A DNA stretch of 64,000 bases from DASQUK01 sp963717085 (GCA_963717085.1 CAVQVM010000012.1:1-64000); one strand, 5' to 3'. Counted from the first letter of the stretch, positions 25,440-34,231 are shown. Notes: generated from the letters alone by a model not told the origin. A program made the numbers and translations.

Positions 25440-26219
25440 ATGACGGCAAGCGACGTGATGACCACAACGACGGCCGGGTTGGGCGCGTCCTCCGCCCCCA
25501 TCGCGGTCCGTGCCGAAGAGGCGGTGAAGGTGTACGGCAAGGGTGCGACGGCGGTGCGCGCCCTCGACGGCGTGAGCCTGGCCCTGCCGGCCGGGCGCTT
25601 CACCGCCATCATGGGACCCTCGGGGTCGGGCAAGTCGACCCTCATGCACTGCCTGGCGGGGCTCGACACGCTCACGGTGGGCCGGGCGTTCATCGGCGAG
25701 GTCGACCTCGGCCGGCTCTCGGAGAAGCAGCTGACCCGGCTGCGCCGCGACCACGTCGGCTTCGTGTTCCAGACGTTCAACCTCATCCCGATGCTCAGCG
25801 CAGGGGAGAACATCACCCTGCCGCTGGACCTGGCGGGAAGGAAGATCGACAAGCGCTGGCTCCGCAGTCTCGTCGAGACCGTCGGGCTCGGCGACCGGCT
25901 CAAGCACCGTCCTTCCGAGCTGTCGGGCGGCCAGCAGCAGCGCGTGGCCGTGGCCCGCGCCCTGGCCAGTCGGCCCTCGGTGATCTTCGCCGACGAGCCC
26001 ACCGGCAACCTCGACTCCAGGAGCGGCGGCGAGATCCTCGCGTTCCTGCGGCGGGCGGTCGACGAGCTCGGCCAGACCATCGTGATGGTCACCCACGATC
26101 CGACGGCGGCGGCCCACGCCGACGCCGTCTTGTTCCTGGCCGACGGCCGCGTCGTCGACCAGATGCCGGCCCCCACCGCCGAGCGCGTGCTCGAGCGCCT
26201 GAAGGCGTTCGGGAGCTGA
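25440..26219 (+). CDS. ABC transporter ATP-binding protein, paralogue without insert
   Basis: A 259-residue MacB/LolD-type ATPase: KVYGKGATAVRALDGV, Walker A GPSGSGKST, signature LSGGQQQRVAVARAL, Walker B VIFADEPTGN and VMVTHD. It is a close paralogue of the ATPase at 15007 (for example FTAIMGPSGSGKSTLMHC is identical), but the palindromic insert is absent. ATG 25440 is chosen because the paralogue aligns from here; upstream codons to 25323 show no conservation. It is followed at 5 bp by its permease. The 138-bp region shared with the divergent monooxygenase holds the likely promoter and a hairpin-forming GGTGGGG-CTA-CCCCCACC, but no clear -35/-10. Confidence 0.93.
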   Translation: MTASDVMTTTTAGLGASSAPIAVRAEEAVKVYGKGATAVRALDGVSLALPAGRFTAIMGPSGSGKSTLMHCLAGLDTLTVGRAFIGEVDLGRLSEKQLTRLRRDHVGFVFQTFNLIPMLSAGENITLPLDLAGRKIDKRWLRSLVETVGLGDRLKHRPSELSGGQQQRVAVARALASRPSVIFADEPTGNLDSRSGGEILAFLRRAVDELGQTIVMVTHDPTAAAHADAVLFLADGRVVDQMPAPTAERVLERLKAFGS

Positions 26220-26224
26220 TCGTC

Positions 26225-28771
26225 ATGTGGAGGACCACGATCAAGAGCATCGGCGCCCACAAGCGGCGCCTGCTCGCCACCAGCTCGGCCGTCGTGCTGG
26301 GCGTGGCGTTCCTGTCGGGCACCCTCGTGCTCGGCGACACGATGGAGACCGGCTTCGGCGACATGTACGGCGAGGCCAACGCCGGCACCGACGCGATCGT
26401 GCGCAGCAACACCGAGGTCCGCTACGACGACATCCGCGAACGCGGCCTGCTCGATGCCTCCGTCGTCGACGACGTCGCCGCGGTCGACGGCGTCGCCACG
26501 GCCGTACCCGAGATCTCCGGGATCGGTCAGATCGTCGGATCTGACGGCGATCCGCTCGGGGGCAACGGTCCCCCCACCCAGGCCGGGAACTGGATCGCGG
26601 ATCCCGAGATCAACCCCTGGCGGATCGCGGACGGCCACACCCCCGAGAGGCCCGGCGAGGTGGTCATCGACAAGGCCTCGGCCGACGGGGGCGATCTGGA
26701 GGTCGGCGACGCCACCACCATTCGCACCCCCGAGCCCGTCGACGTGACCGTCGTCGGGATCGCCACCTTTGGCGACGCCGGCGCCGACAGTGCCGGCCCG
26801 CAGACCTACGCGGCCTTCACCACCGAGTTCGCCCAGCAGGTCCTGCTGCCGGAACCGGGCCGCATCTCCGACGTCCTGGTGGTGGCCGACGACGGCGTGA
26901 CCCAGCAGGAGCTGGTCGATCAGCTGGAGCCGGCCCTGCCCGACGGGTCCGAGGCCCTCTCCGGGGCCGCACTCACCGACGAGCAACAGTCCGAGCTCGA
27001 GGGCGACTTCCTCGGGTTCTTCAAGGCGTTCCTGCTGGTGTTCGCCGGGATCGCCCTGGTGGTCGCCACGTTCAGCATCTACAACACCTTCTCGATCCTG
27101 GTGGCCCAGCGCACCCGGGAGTCGGCCCTGCTGCGGGCCCTGGGGGCGTCGCGCCGCCAGGTGCTCGGCTCCACGGTGGCCGAAGCGCTGGTGGTCGGCG
27201 TGCTGGCGTCGGCCATCGGGGTGGCCGCCGGCGTGGGACTGGCCGGCGGCCTGAGCGCCCTCAGCGAGTCGGCAGGCTTCGCGGTGGCCGGAACCGCCCT
27301 GGTGGTGGAGACGTCGGCCCTCGTGCTGGCGGCCGTCGTCGGCGTGGTGGTCACGCTGGTCGCCAGCGTCGCACCGGCCGTCAAGGCATCGCGGGTCGCG
27401 CCCCTGGCCGCCCTGCGGGACGTCGCCATCGACCGGTCGGGCGCCTCCTGGGTACGCGGCCTCCTGGGTGTGGTGGTCGCCGGCACCGGCATCGCCGCCA
27501 CCATCGGCGGCACCGCCGGCTCCGGCTCGCTGGCCCTGACCGGCCTGGGTGGGCTCCTGGTGGTTGTCGGCTTCGTGCTCCTCGGCGCCGTGGTGGCCCG
27601 TCCCGTCGCCGGTGTCCTGGGCGGGCCGCTGACGTTGCGGCGGGGGATGAGCGGTTCGCTGGCGCGGCGCAACGCCATGCGCAACCCCCGCCGCACCGCC
27701 GGCACGGCGTCGGCGTTGATGGTCGGCGTCGCCGTCGTCACGCTGTTCACCGTGGTGGCGGCGTCCGTCAAGCAGTCGATCGACGACACCGTGTCGGAGC
27801 AGTTCGCGGGCGACCTGGTGATCGCGCAGACGGACTTCAGCGGCGCCGGGCTCACCCCCGAGCTGGAGCCCGCCGTCGGTGCCCTCCCCGAGGTCGACGT
27901 GGCCACAGGGATGGGCATCGCGCCCGTGGCGGTCGACGGCGACGACACCGTGGCGTCGGTGATCGACCCGGCGTCGTTCGGGCGGGTCCTCGACGTGGAC
28001 GTCTCGCAGGGGTCCATCGACGACTTGGGCGACCGGGAGGTGGCGCTGTTCGCCGACTATGCGTCGGACCATGGCCTCGCTCTCGGCGATGCGTTGCCCG
28101 TGTCGTACGCGGACGGCGCCACCGACGAGCTCACGGTCGGGGCGATCTTCGACAATGACGAGCTGGTGGACGACGTGGTCCTGCCCGAGGCGACGTATGC
28201 GCCGCACGCGGCGAGCCGCGCCAGCGACGTGGTGCTGCTCATCGACCTGGTCGACGGCGTGTCGACCGCCGACGGGGAGGCCGCGATCCAGCCGGTCGCC
28301 GACCGGTTCGGGGCGCCCGACGTGCAGGACCGCCAGGAGTACGTCGACTCGGTTGCCGCCGAGGTCGACCAGATCCTGACCGTCATCTACGTGCTGCTGG
28401 TCATGGCCATCGTGATCGCCCTCATGGGCATCGCCAACACGCTGTCGCTTTCGATCCACGAGCGGACCCGCGAGCTGGGGCTGCTCCGGGCCGTGGGGCA
28501 GAGCCGGCGGCAGCTGCGCCGGATGGTGCGCGGCGAGGCGCTGGTGGTGGCCCTGTTCGGCACCGTCGGCGGGCTCGGCCTGGGGACCTTCCTGGGCTGG
28601 GCGATGGTGAAGACGATCGAGGCCGCAGAGGGACTGGGGGCATTCGCGGTCCCGGCCGGGCAGCTCGCCGTGGTGGTGGCCCTCGGCGCCATCGTCGGGG
28701 TGGTCGCGGCGGTCCGCCCCGCACGCCGGGCCGCCAGGCTCGACGTCCTCCAGGCGATCGCAACGGACTAG
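26225..28771 (+). CDS. ABC transporter permease, FtsX/MacB-like (848 aa)
   Basis: A paralogue of the permease at 12460, with the same length and topology: N-terminal signal-anchor (TSSAVVLGVAFLSGTLVLGD), an extracytoplasmic domain, an FtsX triple-helix region, a second domain and C-terminal FtsX helices. QRTRESALLRALGASRRQVL and ERTRELGLLRAVGQSRRQLR mark the two cytoplasmic coupling segments. The real start is ATG 26225, 5 bp after the ATPase stop; the frame extends upstream only as a shadow. No kinase or regulator accompanies this copy. The substrate is unknown; two such cassettes point to separate export or envelope-lipid roles (inference). Confidence 0.92.
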   Translation: MWRTTIKSIGAHKRRLLATSSAVVLGVAFLSGTLVLGDTMETGFGDMYGEANAGTDAIVRSNTEVRYDDIRERGLLDASVVDDVAAVDGVATAVPEISGIGQIVGSDGDPLGGNGPPTQAGNWIADPEINPWRIADGHTPERPGEVVIDKASADGGDLEVGDATTIRTPEPVDVTVVGIATFGDAGADSAGPQTYAAFTTEFAQQVLLPEPGRISDVLVVADDGVTQQELVDQLEPALPDGSEALSGAALTDEQQSELEGDFLGFFKAFLLVFAGIALVVATFSIYNTFSILVAQRTRESALLRALGASRRQVLGSTVAEALVVGVLASAIGVAAGVGLAGGLSALSESAGFAVAGTALVVETSALVLAAVVGVVVTLVASVAPAVKASRVAPLAALRDVAIDRSGASWVRGLLGVVVAGTGIAATIGGTAGSGSLALTGLGGLLVVVGFVLLGAVVARPVAGVLGGPLTLRRGMSGSLARRNAMRNPRRTAGTASALMVGVAVVTLFTVVAASVKQSIDDTVSEQFAGDLVIAQTDFSGAGLTPELEPAVGALPEVDVATGMGIAPVAVDGDDTVASVIDPASFGRVLDVDVSQGSIDDLGDREVALFADYASDHGLALGDALPVSYADGATDELTVGAIFDNDELVDDVVLPEATYAPHAASRASDVVLLIDLVDGVSTADGEAAIQPVADRFGAPDVQDRQEYVDSVAAEVDQILTVIYVLLVMAIVIALMGIANTLSLSIHERTRELGLLRAVGQSRRQLRRMVRGEALVVALFGTVGGLGLGTFLGWAMVKTIEAAEGLGAFAVPAGQLAVVVALGAIVGVVAAVRPARRAARLDVLQAIATD

Positions 28772-28788
28772 CGAGCGGTCGCCTGATC

Positions 28789-28848
28789 GCCCGGTGGTCT
28801 CCCAACCCGCCACCGGGCCCCGGAGCCCCCTTCCCCGGGGGCTCCGGC
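28789..28848. terminator. Two GC hairpins between convergent genes
   Basis: Shortly after the permease stop lie two stems: GCCCGGTGG (28789-28797) with CCACCGGGC (28811-28819), and CCGGAGCCCCC (28821-28831) with GGGGGCTCCGG (28838-28848), the latter an uninterrupted 11-bp stem with loop TTCCCC. There is no T run on either strand. The position between two gene ends suggests a bidirectional terminator of the T-less type common in high-GC actinobacteria. The remaining 28849-29006 shows nothing recognisable. Confidence 0.6.
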
Positions 28849-29006
28849 GCGTCCGGGCCGCGGGCTCTGCCTTGCGGGGTGGGGACGTGCCGGGCCGTAC
28901 GCGTTCCGGCGTTCGGATGTGCCGGAATTCGGCGCCTTGGGACGCCGGTTCGGCTGCGGGCGGGTTGCTTGCGGGCGCGGCGCGTTGCCTCGCCGCCAGC
29001 CGGCCG

Positions 29007-30818
29007 CTACCAGCTGCCGCCGCCGCCCCCTCCGGCACCGCCGCCTACGCCGCCGCCGCCGAAGCCACCGCCGCCGAAGCCACCGCCGCCGCTCGACGAC
29101 GGCGCCGTGGCCGCCGACGTGGTGGACGCCAGCAGCAACGGGGCCATGTAGGCGTACGACAGGCCAGCCGTCTCGGGCGCGATCGAAGCCCCCGACACCG
29201 CCCGCTGCCAGCGGTCGATCTCGCCCACCGCCACCGCCCAGGCCGTGTACTCCCGCAGCACCCCGCGCTTGGCGGCCTCCTCGGCGTGGTAGGCCTCCGA
29301 CCCCGCCAGGAACCGTCGGAACGACTCGACCCGGAGCCAGGCGGCCGAGCCCGCCGGGGTGCGGACCCGTAGCTCCCAGGCCCGCAGCGCCGCCGCCAGC
29401 CCGGCGCCGGCCACGGCGCCGCCGGCCGCTGCCAGGACCAGCCATGCCGGCCCCCTTTGGTTGGCCAGCCAGCCGCCGGCGGCCGCACCCAGAGCCCCCA
29501 CCACCCCGCCGATGATGCCTAGCACCCGGGCCGTCACCTTGCGGGTGCCGCCGGCTGGATCCCACATCCCGCTGGTGTCGCGCCAGGCCAGCAGCTGTCC
29601 CTGGAGGTGCTGCCAGGCACGGGCGAAATTCGAGTCGTAGCTGCCCAGATCGACTTCGTCGCGGCCGGCAAAGGCGGTGTCGAGGATGGCGGCGACATCG
29701 GGAGTGCCGTGTCCGGTACGGACGAGGCGGAGATCATCGCCGCCGCTCCCCGGCATCCAGGTACCGCCGGCCCCGCCGATGCTGGCTCCGTTGCCGCCGA
29801 TGTCGACGGTGCCGTCGATAGCCATCTGGATCAGCCATGCCACCTTGTGCTCGGGCCGGACCTCCTCGGTCAGCACGATGCCGCCGTGCGGGGGATCGAG
29901 CTCCGCCGGCGGCGCGAACTCGGTGGTGGCCATGGCCTCGAGCTCCTTCTGGTCGACGCGTGTCCAGCTCGTCGACGCGTCCGCCCCGGCCCAGGCGGCG
30001 TCGGCCGGCCCTCCGGCGCCCACACGCTCGCGTCCGGCGCGCCGGACCAGCCACGCCGTCGATCCCCCCGCCAGCAGCGCCCCGGCGGCGGCTGTGCCCG
30101 CGGGCGGCGCAAGCCCCGTTCCGGGGTCGTCGGGCGGCGTGGCCGGCGGTTCGGGCGCCGCCGGTGGCGACGCGAGGTCGCTCCCCGTCCGGGCCTCGAT
30201 CGACACGCCTTCGCCGGCGTCGAGGCCCTCCACCGTGGTCACCAGGTGACCAGGTGCGACTTCCCGGACCGCGCAGCCGCCCTGCGAGCCGGTGACGCCC
30301 TTCGAGCAGGTGGCGTCGAGCAGCTCGAACCGGGCGACCACGTGGATCTCCGCTTCCTCGATGGGGACCTCCCAGCTGACTCCGACCGCCTCCCAGTCCA
30401 GGGTCGTTCCCCGGGTCACCCCGGGCAGCGGGTAATCGATCTGGTAGCGGTGGCGGCCCGAGACGGTGACGTTGGGGTCGCCGATCCGGATCCTGGCGCC
30501 CTCACGGCCCTCGATTGCCTCGGGCGTCACCTGGATGGCGTCGGGGGCGTCGGGCGAGTCGACGGTGATGGCTGCCTCCGGTGAGAGGTCCGGCACGTCG
30601 CGGAAGATGCCGTGCTTCTCACTGAGGGCGCCGAAGTTGTAGTCGATCACCTCGGTGATCTGGGCCGAACCATCGTCGGCCAGCTCCGCGGACGTCCACA
30701 GGCGTTCGACCCGCTCGGTGTCGCCCGCGACGGCACCGACCAGCGCCGCTGCGCCGATGACCACGCTGCCACCGGCGATGAGCGCCGTGTCGAGCCTGCG
30801 CCGGCTGGTCGTCTGCAT
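29007..30818 (-). CDS. DUF2207-type membrane protein with Gly-rich tail
   Basis: A 603-residue predicted membrane protein: N-terminal signal-anchor (ALIAGGSVVIGAAALVGAVA), an extracytoplasmic DUF2207 domain (about 35-215, with EVIDYNFGALSEKHGIFRDV), a Pro-rich linker and a membrane helix. A cytoplasmic region, two adjacent helices (GIIGGVVGALGAAAGGWL, then WLVLAAAGGAVAGAGLAAAL), a soluble domain and a glycine-rich C terminus ending GGGGGGSW complete it. This is the standard layout of DUF2207 proteins, whose biochemical role is unknown. It starts at ATG 30818 and is probably monocistronic. The Gly-rich tail is typical of the family and not an assembly artefact. Confidence 0.85.
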   Translation of the reverse strand: MQTTSRRRLDTALIAGGSVVIGAAALVGAVAGDTERVERLWTSAELADDGSAQITEVIDYNFGALSEKHGIFRDVPDLSPEAAITVDSPDAPDAIQVTPEAIEGREGARIRIGDPNVTVSGRHRYQIDYPLPGVTRGTTLDWEAVGVSWEVPIEEAEIHVVARFELLDATCSKGVTGSQGGCAVREVAPGHLVTTVEGLDAGEGVSIEARTGSDLASPPAAPEPPATPPDDPGTGLAPPAGTAAAGALLAGGSTAWLVRRAGRERVGAGGPADAAWAGADASTSWTRVDQKELEAMATTEFAPPAELDPPHGGIVLTEEVRPEHKVAWLIQMAIDGTVDIGGNGASIGGAGGTWMPGSGGDDLRLVRTGHGTPDVAAILDTAFAGRDEVDLGSYDSNFARAWQHLQGQLLAWRDTSGMWDPAGGTRKVTARVLGIIGGVVGALGAAAGGWLANQRGPAWLVLAAAGGAVAGAGLAAALRAWELRVRTPAGSAAWLRVESFRRFLAGSEAYHAEEAAKRGVLREYTAWAVAVGEIDRWQRAVSGASIAPETAGLSYAYMAPLLLASTTSAATAPSSSGGGGFGGGGFGGGGVGGGAGGGGGGSW

Positions 30819-30872
30819 CGCGCTCGAAGGTAGCTCCCGCCCCCCGGCGGGATGACAGCGGCGTGCGCGGAA

Positions 30873-31391
30873 TCAGTCCTCGGACGGTGTCCGGATCACC
30901 ACCACCGGGCAGGGTGCGTGCTGCACGCACGCCATCGCGACCGATCCAACCACCAGGCGACTGAGCCCGGTGCGGCCGTGGGAGCCGACCACCAACAGGT
31001 CGGCGGCCTCGGCCACCTCCACCAGCGTCAGCGCCGGGGCGCCGGGGAGGATCGTGCGCAGCACCTCGGGCGGCTGGTCGTCCATCTCGGCCAGCGCGCC
31101 GTCGACGATCTCGTCGACCGACTCCCGGGCAATGGCGTCGATCTCGCCCTCATGGGCACGCAGGCTCAACGTGGCGCCGAAGGGCATGGCCGACATCGGC
31201 GGCGACCACGAGTGCACCACCTCCACGGTCGCCTGCCGCAGGACCCCCTCCGCGAGCGCCCATCGCAGGGCCACAGCGGCCTGCTCGGAGTCGTCGACGC
31301 CCACGACGATGCGCCCGCGCACGGGCTCGGCATCGGCCTCGGGCACCGTGGGTGTCGTGGCGGCGGTGGTCGGATCGGGATCGCTCGTCAT
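30873..31391 (-). CDS. Universal stress protein (UspA family)
   Basis: A 172-residue single-domain Usp with a roughly 25-residue acidic N-terminal extension. The core begins RIVVGVDDSEQAAVALRWAL, and the ATP-binding motif G-x2-G-x9-G-S is present as GSHGRTGLSRLVVGSVA, so it is probably an ATP-binding type. ATG 31391 is selected because AGGA lies 7 nt upstream; the GTG two codons earlier is too close to it. It is divergent from the amidohydrolase homologue with 58 bp between them. Actinobacterial Usps are often hypoxia- or stress-induced; no such regulatory site is obvious here. Confidence 0.9.
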   Translation of the reverse strand: MTSDPDPTTAATTPTVPEADAEPVRGRIVVGVDDSEQAAVALRWALAEGVLRQATVEVVHSWSPPMSAMPFGATLSLRAHEGEIDAIARESVDEIVDGALAEMDDQPPEVLRTILPGAPALTLVEVAEAADLLVVGSHGRTGLSRLVVGSVAMACVQHAPCPVVVIRTPSED

Positions 31392-31449
31392 GGACACTTC
31401 CTAGCCCTCGACCAGGCATCGGCGCCCGACCCTTGCTAGAACCAGCGAC

Positions 31450-32325
31450 ATGACGCCCCCGTTAGACATCGGGATCATCGACACGATGATCGGGTTCCCG
31501 GCCCGGAACATGCGCAAGCAGTACGCGTTCATCACCAAGCAGACGCACGACCGGGAGTCGAAGGAAGACTTCGAGTTCCCGGTCGAGTACATGTTCAAGG
31601 ACGTCCCCGACAAGAAGCTCGACAAGGATGCCGATCCCCTGGACGTCACCCTGCGGGAGATGGACCTCTGGGGCGTGGAGAAGGGCGTCATCGGTGTCAA
31701 CGGCGACATCGGCGAGCGGGCCGTGCGCGACCATCCCGACCGGTTCATCCCCCAGCTCTCGGTCGACCCCAACGACGGTATGGACGCCGTGCGGGCCATC
31801 GCCAACGCGCACGACAACTGGGGCATCAGCTCGATCGGCGTGTTCCCCGCCGGCACCTTCCCCCAGGTGCCGATCAACGACAAGAAGATGTACCCGCTGT
31901 ACGCCAAGTGCGCGGAGCTCGGCATCGCGGTGTTCTGCTGCGCCGGGATCCCCGGGCCGCGGCTGCGCTTCGCGTGCCAGCACGTCGAGCTGATCGACGA
32001 GGTCTGCTACGACTTCCCCGAGCTGGTCTTCGTGACCCGCCACGGCTGCGAGCCCTGGGCCGACCTGGCGGTGAAGCTGATGCTCAAGTGGCCCAACCTC
32101 TATTACTCCACCAGTGCGTTCGCGCCGAAGTACTACCCCAAGGCCATCGTCGAGTACGCCAACACCCGCGGCGGCGACAAGATCATCTACGCCGGCTACT
32201 TCCCCATGGGGCTGTCGCTCGAGCGCATCATGGGCGAGCTGCCCGGGGTGCAGTTCAAGGACGAGGTCTGGCCGAAGTTCCTGCGGCACAACGCCGAGAA
32301 AGTGCTGGGGCTGCCCACGGGCTGA
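31450..32325 (+). CDS. Amidohydrolase_2-fold protein lacking usual metal ligands
   Basis: A 291-residue protein whose overall pattern follows the ACMSD-like amidohydrolase_2 group: ALGIAVFCC-like strand, FPELVFVTRHGCEPW, then KLMLKWPNLYYSTSAFAPKY and a C terminus of the WPKFLRHNAEKVLGL type. The expected N-terminal H-x-H is replaced by IIDTMIGFP, and the late GxDYP motif reads YAGYFPMG, so the usual zinc ligands are missing or moved. It may be non-catalytic or use a different centre. ATG 31450 lacks a ribosome-binding site in the 20 nt before it, so a leaderless transcript is possible. The divergent neighbour is UspA. Confidence 0.72.
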   Translation: MTPPLDIGIIDTMIGFPARNMRKQYAFITKQTHDRESKEDFEFPVEYMFKDVPDKKLDKDADPLDVTLREMDLWGVEKGVIGVNGDIGERAVRDHPDRFIPQLSVDPNDGMDAVRAIANAHDNWGISSIGVFPAGTFPQVPINDKKMYPLYAKCAELGIAVFCCAGIPGPRLRFACQHVELIDEVCYDFPELVFVTRHGCEPWADLAVKLMLKWPNLYYSTSAFAPKYYPKAIVEYANTRGGDKIIYAGYFPMGLSLERIMGELPGVQFKDEVWPKFLRHNAEKVLGLPTG

Positions 32326-32337
32326 GCTGCGCGCGGC

Positions 32338-32412
32338 TCATACCGGGTCGAGCCGCAGCACCGGGATGCGCCGGTTGGTGGCACGCGTGCGATAGATGGC
32401 GAAGCCGGGGCG
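32338..32412 (-). pseudogene. Possible C-terminal remnant of a deazaflavin-dependent oxidoreductase
   Basis: Only about 25 codons can be supported: on the minus strand the frame ends MRPGFAIYRTRATNRRIPVLRLDPV before a TGA at 32338-32340. This resembles the extreme C terminus of the DDN-type F420-dependent nitroreductase family, where a tail such as FADYQxxTxRxIPVxxLxP is common. Upstream codons show no family similarity, so this looks like the stub of a deleted gene. It could be chance; similarity rests on a short tail. The rest of 32413-32540 shows nothing. Confidence 0.35.
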
Positions 32413-32540
32413 CATCCCGACCGCCCGCTCGGAGCAGCTGTCGCGCGTGACGCTCCCCTGCCGCGACGTGCCACAGGAGCGTCGCCCTGCGGATGCCGCC
32501 ATGCCGGGCGCAGGCCGCGTAGGTTGCCGGCGTGAACGCG

Positions 32541-33347
32541 TCAGGCCCGGTCGAGCCAGGCGATGCCGATCACCCCCCGGCCGGTGTAGACGGTCATTGC
32601 CGCGCTGCACACCTCCGGCGGCCGGTCCGAGCCCACCAGCTCGGCGAGGCGCTCAGCCATGGCCTGCCCGCCCCGCCCGGCACCGGCGCCCGTGAACGCG
32701 ACCGGGTCACCTGCACCCCGCTGCCGGCCGTAGAGGTCGGCGAGCGCCGTCACCGGATCCTCGCCGTCCAGCACTCGCAGCGGCTCGATCGCCCCCTGGC
32801 GCGCCTCGAAGATGGTCGGTCGCCCCCGTCCGCGCTCGATCTCGACCATGCCGGCAGCCACCAGCGGCTCGGCCGTGCCGACCGCCCCGATGACGCGGGC
32901 GCGTGCGGCGGCCCCCTGTGCCGCGGCCACCACGTCCGCGAGCGACCGGTTGCCGTCCCGGGCCGTCTCGGATGCCACCTCGGCCACCAGTGCCTGGCCC
33001 GACGCCGCCGTGCGTGTGTCCACGACCGCGACCGGCCTGTCCGCGAGCCACGGCACATGACAGGCGTGGCGCCACATGGCGGTCAGCTCGGCGGCCGGCG
33101 TGAGGATCACCGCGGCCTGGGCATCGGTGCCCTCGACGGCGTCGAGGTAGTCGATCACGCCCGGGGCCCGGGTCTTGATCGGCTCGCCCCGGGCCAGGGC
33201 CTCGTCGACGACCCGGGAATCGATCTGGTCGTCTGGGACCTGACGGTCGGCGAGCAGGATGGTGATGGGCACCACGACCACCGCCGCCTCGTTCCCCGAG
33301 GGCCGCGACGGCCGCCCACTCGAATCGGTGACCACCACGGTCCTCAT
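32541..33347 (-). CDS. DegV-family fatty-acid-binding protein
   Basis: A 268-residue EDD-fold DegV-like protein. Recognisable features are the N-terminal VVTDSSG segment, VVVPITILLADRQVPDDQI (strand plus loop), SRVVDEALARGEPIKT and the TAASGQALVAEVAS helix. By family, DegV proteins (FakB) bind a fatty acid and can present it to FakA kinase; no fakA is in the window. A Gly/Pro-containing loop after TDSS differs from compact Firmicute DegV proteins. It starts at ATG 33347, is divergent from the MerR-TetR regulator with 59 bp between, and could be under that regulator's control (inference). Confidence 0.78.
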   Translation of the reverse strand: MRTVVVTDSSGRPSRPSGNEAAVVVVPITILLADRQVPDDQIDSRVVDEALARGEPIKTRAPGVIDYLDAVEGTDAQAAVILTPAAELTAMWRHACHVPWLADRPVAVVDTRTAASGQALVAEVASETARDGNRSLADVVAAAQGAAARARVIGAVGTAEPLVAAGMVEIERGRGRPTIFEARQGAIEPLRVLDGEDPVTALADLYGRQRGAGDPVAFTGAGAGRGGQAMAERLAELVGSDRPPEVCSAAMTVYTGRGVIGIAWLDRA

Positions 33348-33406
33348 GCTGCGGTGCCTCCTCGGTCGTCCCAGCGTCCCACCGCCGCGCTGCGGAAGGT
33401 AGCCGC

Positions 33407-34189
33407 GTGACGGGGGCCGGCCGCTACACGATTGCCGAGCTGGTCGAGCGGACCGGGATCCCGGCCACGACCATCCACCACTATCGCAACGCCGGGCTCC
33501 TGCCTGCGCCCGAGCGCGTCGGCGCCAACCGCTTCCGCTACAGCGAGCGCCACGTCCAGGCGCTCCGGCTCATCCGGCTGCTGCGTGACCGGCGGCGGTT
33601 GCCGCTGCCCACGATCCGCGAGGTCTTGCCCGAGCTGTTGGCCAGCGGCGACGCGGAGGCCTTCCACGCCGACACCTGGGAGGCGGCGCTGACCGGCCGC
33701 TCCGACGTGCCCGACGCCACCCGGGAGCGCATCGTGGCGGCTGCCGTCGACCTGTTCGCGGCCCGCGGCTACGGCGACGTCGCCGTCAGCGACGTGGCGG
33801 CCCGAGCGGGGACGGCCAAGGGCAGCGTCTACCGCCACTTCGAGTCCAAGGAGGCGTTGTTCGCGGCCGCGGTCGAGTCGGTCGTGGCCGGTGTGGTCGC
33901 TGACGTGCGGGCCGCGGCCGACCGGGCCGGCGGGCAGCTGGAGCCGACCGCGGCGATGGTGACGCTCGTGATGGCGGCGACGCCCGGCTTCATGCTGCTG
34001 CTGGAGCTGACGGCCGGCAGCCTGCGCGGCCAACCCGGCCACCGGGAGCTGGCGGATGCGGCGCTCACCTGCTTCGTCGACGGCGTGGGTCCGGTCCTCG
34101 CCGGACCGGGGACGCCACGCGAGCGCGCCGTCGCGCTCATCGTCCAGTTGGCGCGGGAGACCATGCGCGCCGTCCTCGGCGCCGGGTGA
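33407..34189 (+). CDS. MerR-TetR double-HTH transcriptional regulator
   Basis: A 260-residue protein with two different DNA-binding domains. Residues 1-75 are a MerR HTH (YTIAELVERTGIPATTIHHY, then NRFRYSERHVQALRLIRLLR). Residues about 100-160 are a TetR N-terminal domain (RERIVAAAVDLFAARGYGDV, then VAARAGTAKGSVYRHFESKE). A TetR-like helical C-terminal ligand/dimerisation domain follows. GTG 33407 has GGAAGG about 8 nt upstream. It ends 103 bp before the hopanoid operon, with a palindromic site between them at 34232-34270, so it is the best candidate regulator of that operon. Fusions of these families exist in actinobacteria but their binding mode is poorly known. Confidence 0.9.
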   Translation: MTGAGRYTIAELVERTGIPATTIHHYRNAGLLPAPERVGANRFRYSERHVQALRLIRLLRDRRRLPLPTIREVLPELLASGDAEAFHADTWEAALTGRSDVPDATRERIVAAAVDLFAARGYGDVAVSDVAARAGTAKGSVYRHFESKEALFAAAVESVVAGVVADVRAAADRAGGQLEPTAAMVTLVMAATPGFMLLLELTAGSLRGQPGHRELADAALTCFVDGVGPVLAGPGTPRERAVALIVQLARETMRAVLGAG

Positions 34190-34231
34190 TCCAGAGGGGG
34201 TTGCGCACCCGGGGCCCCATGCGCTTAGTTA

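Noticed and set aside
28821..28848. A classical rho-independent terminator
   Set aside because: The stem is strong but no T run follows on either strand, so only a T-less hairpin is claimed.
25265..29038. A 1257-codon open frame on the minus strand
   Set aside because: It runs antisense through the ABC ATPase and permease genes; its His/Gly/Arg-rich composition matches the codon shadow of GC-rich genes, and it has no recognisable domain.
34201..34230. A MerR-type promoter with a long spacer (TTGCGC ... TTAGTT)
   Set aside because: The match to -35 and -10 is weak and the stronger dyad lies downstream at 34232-34270; kept only as a remote possibility.
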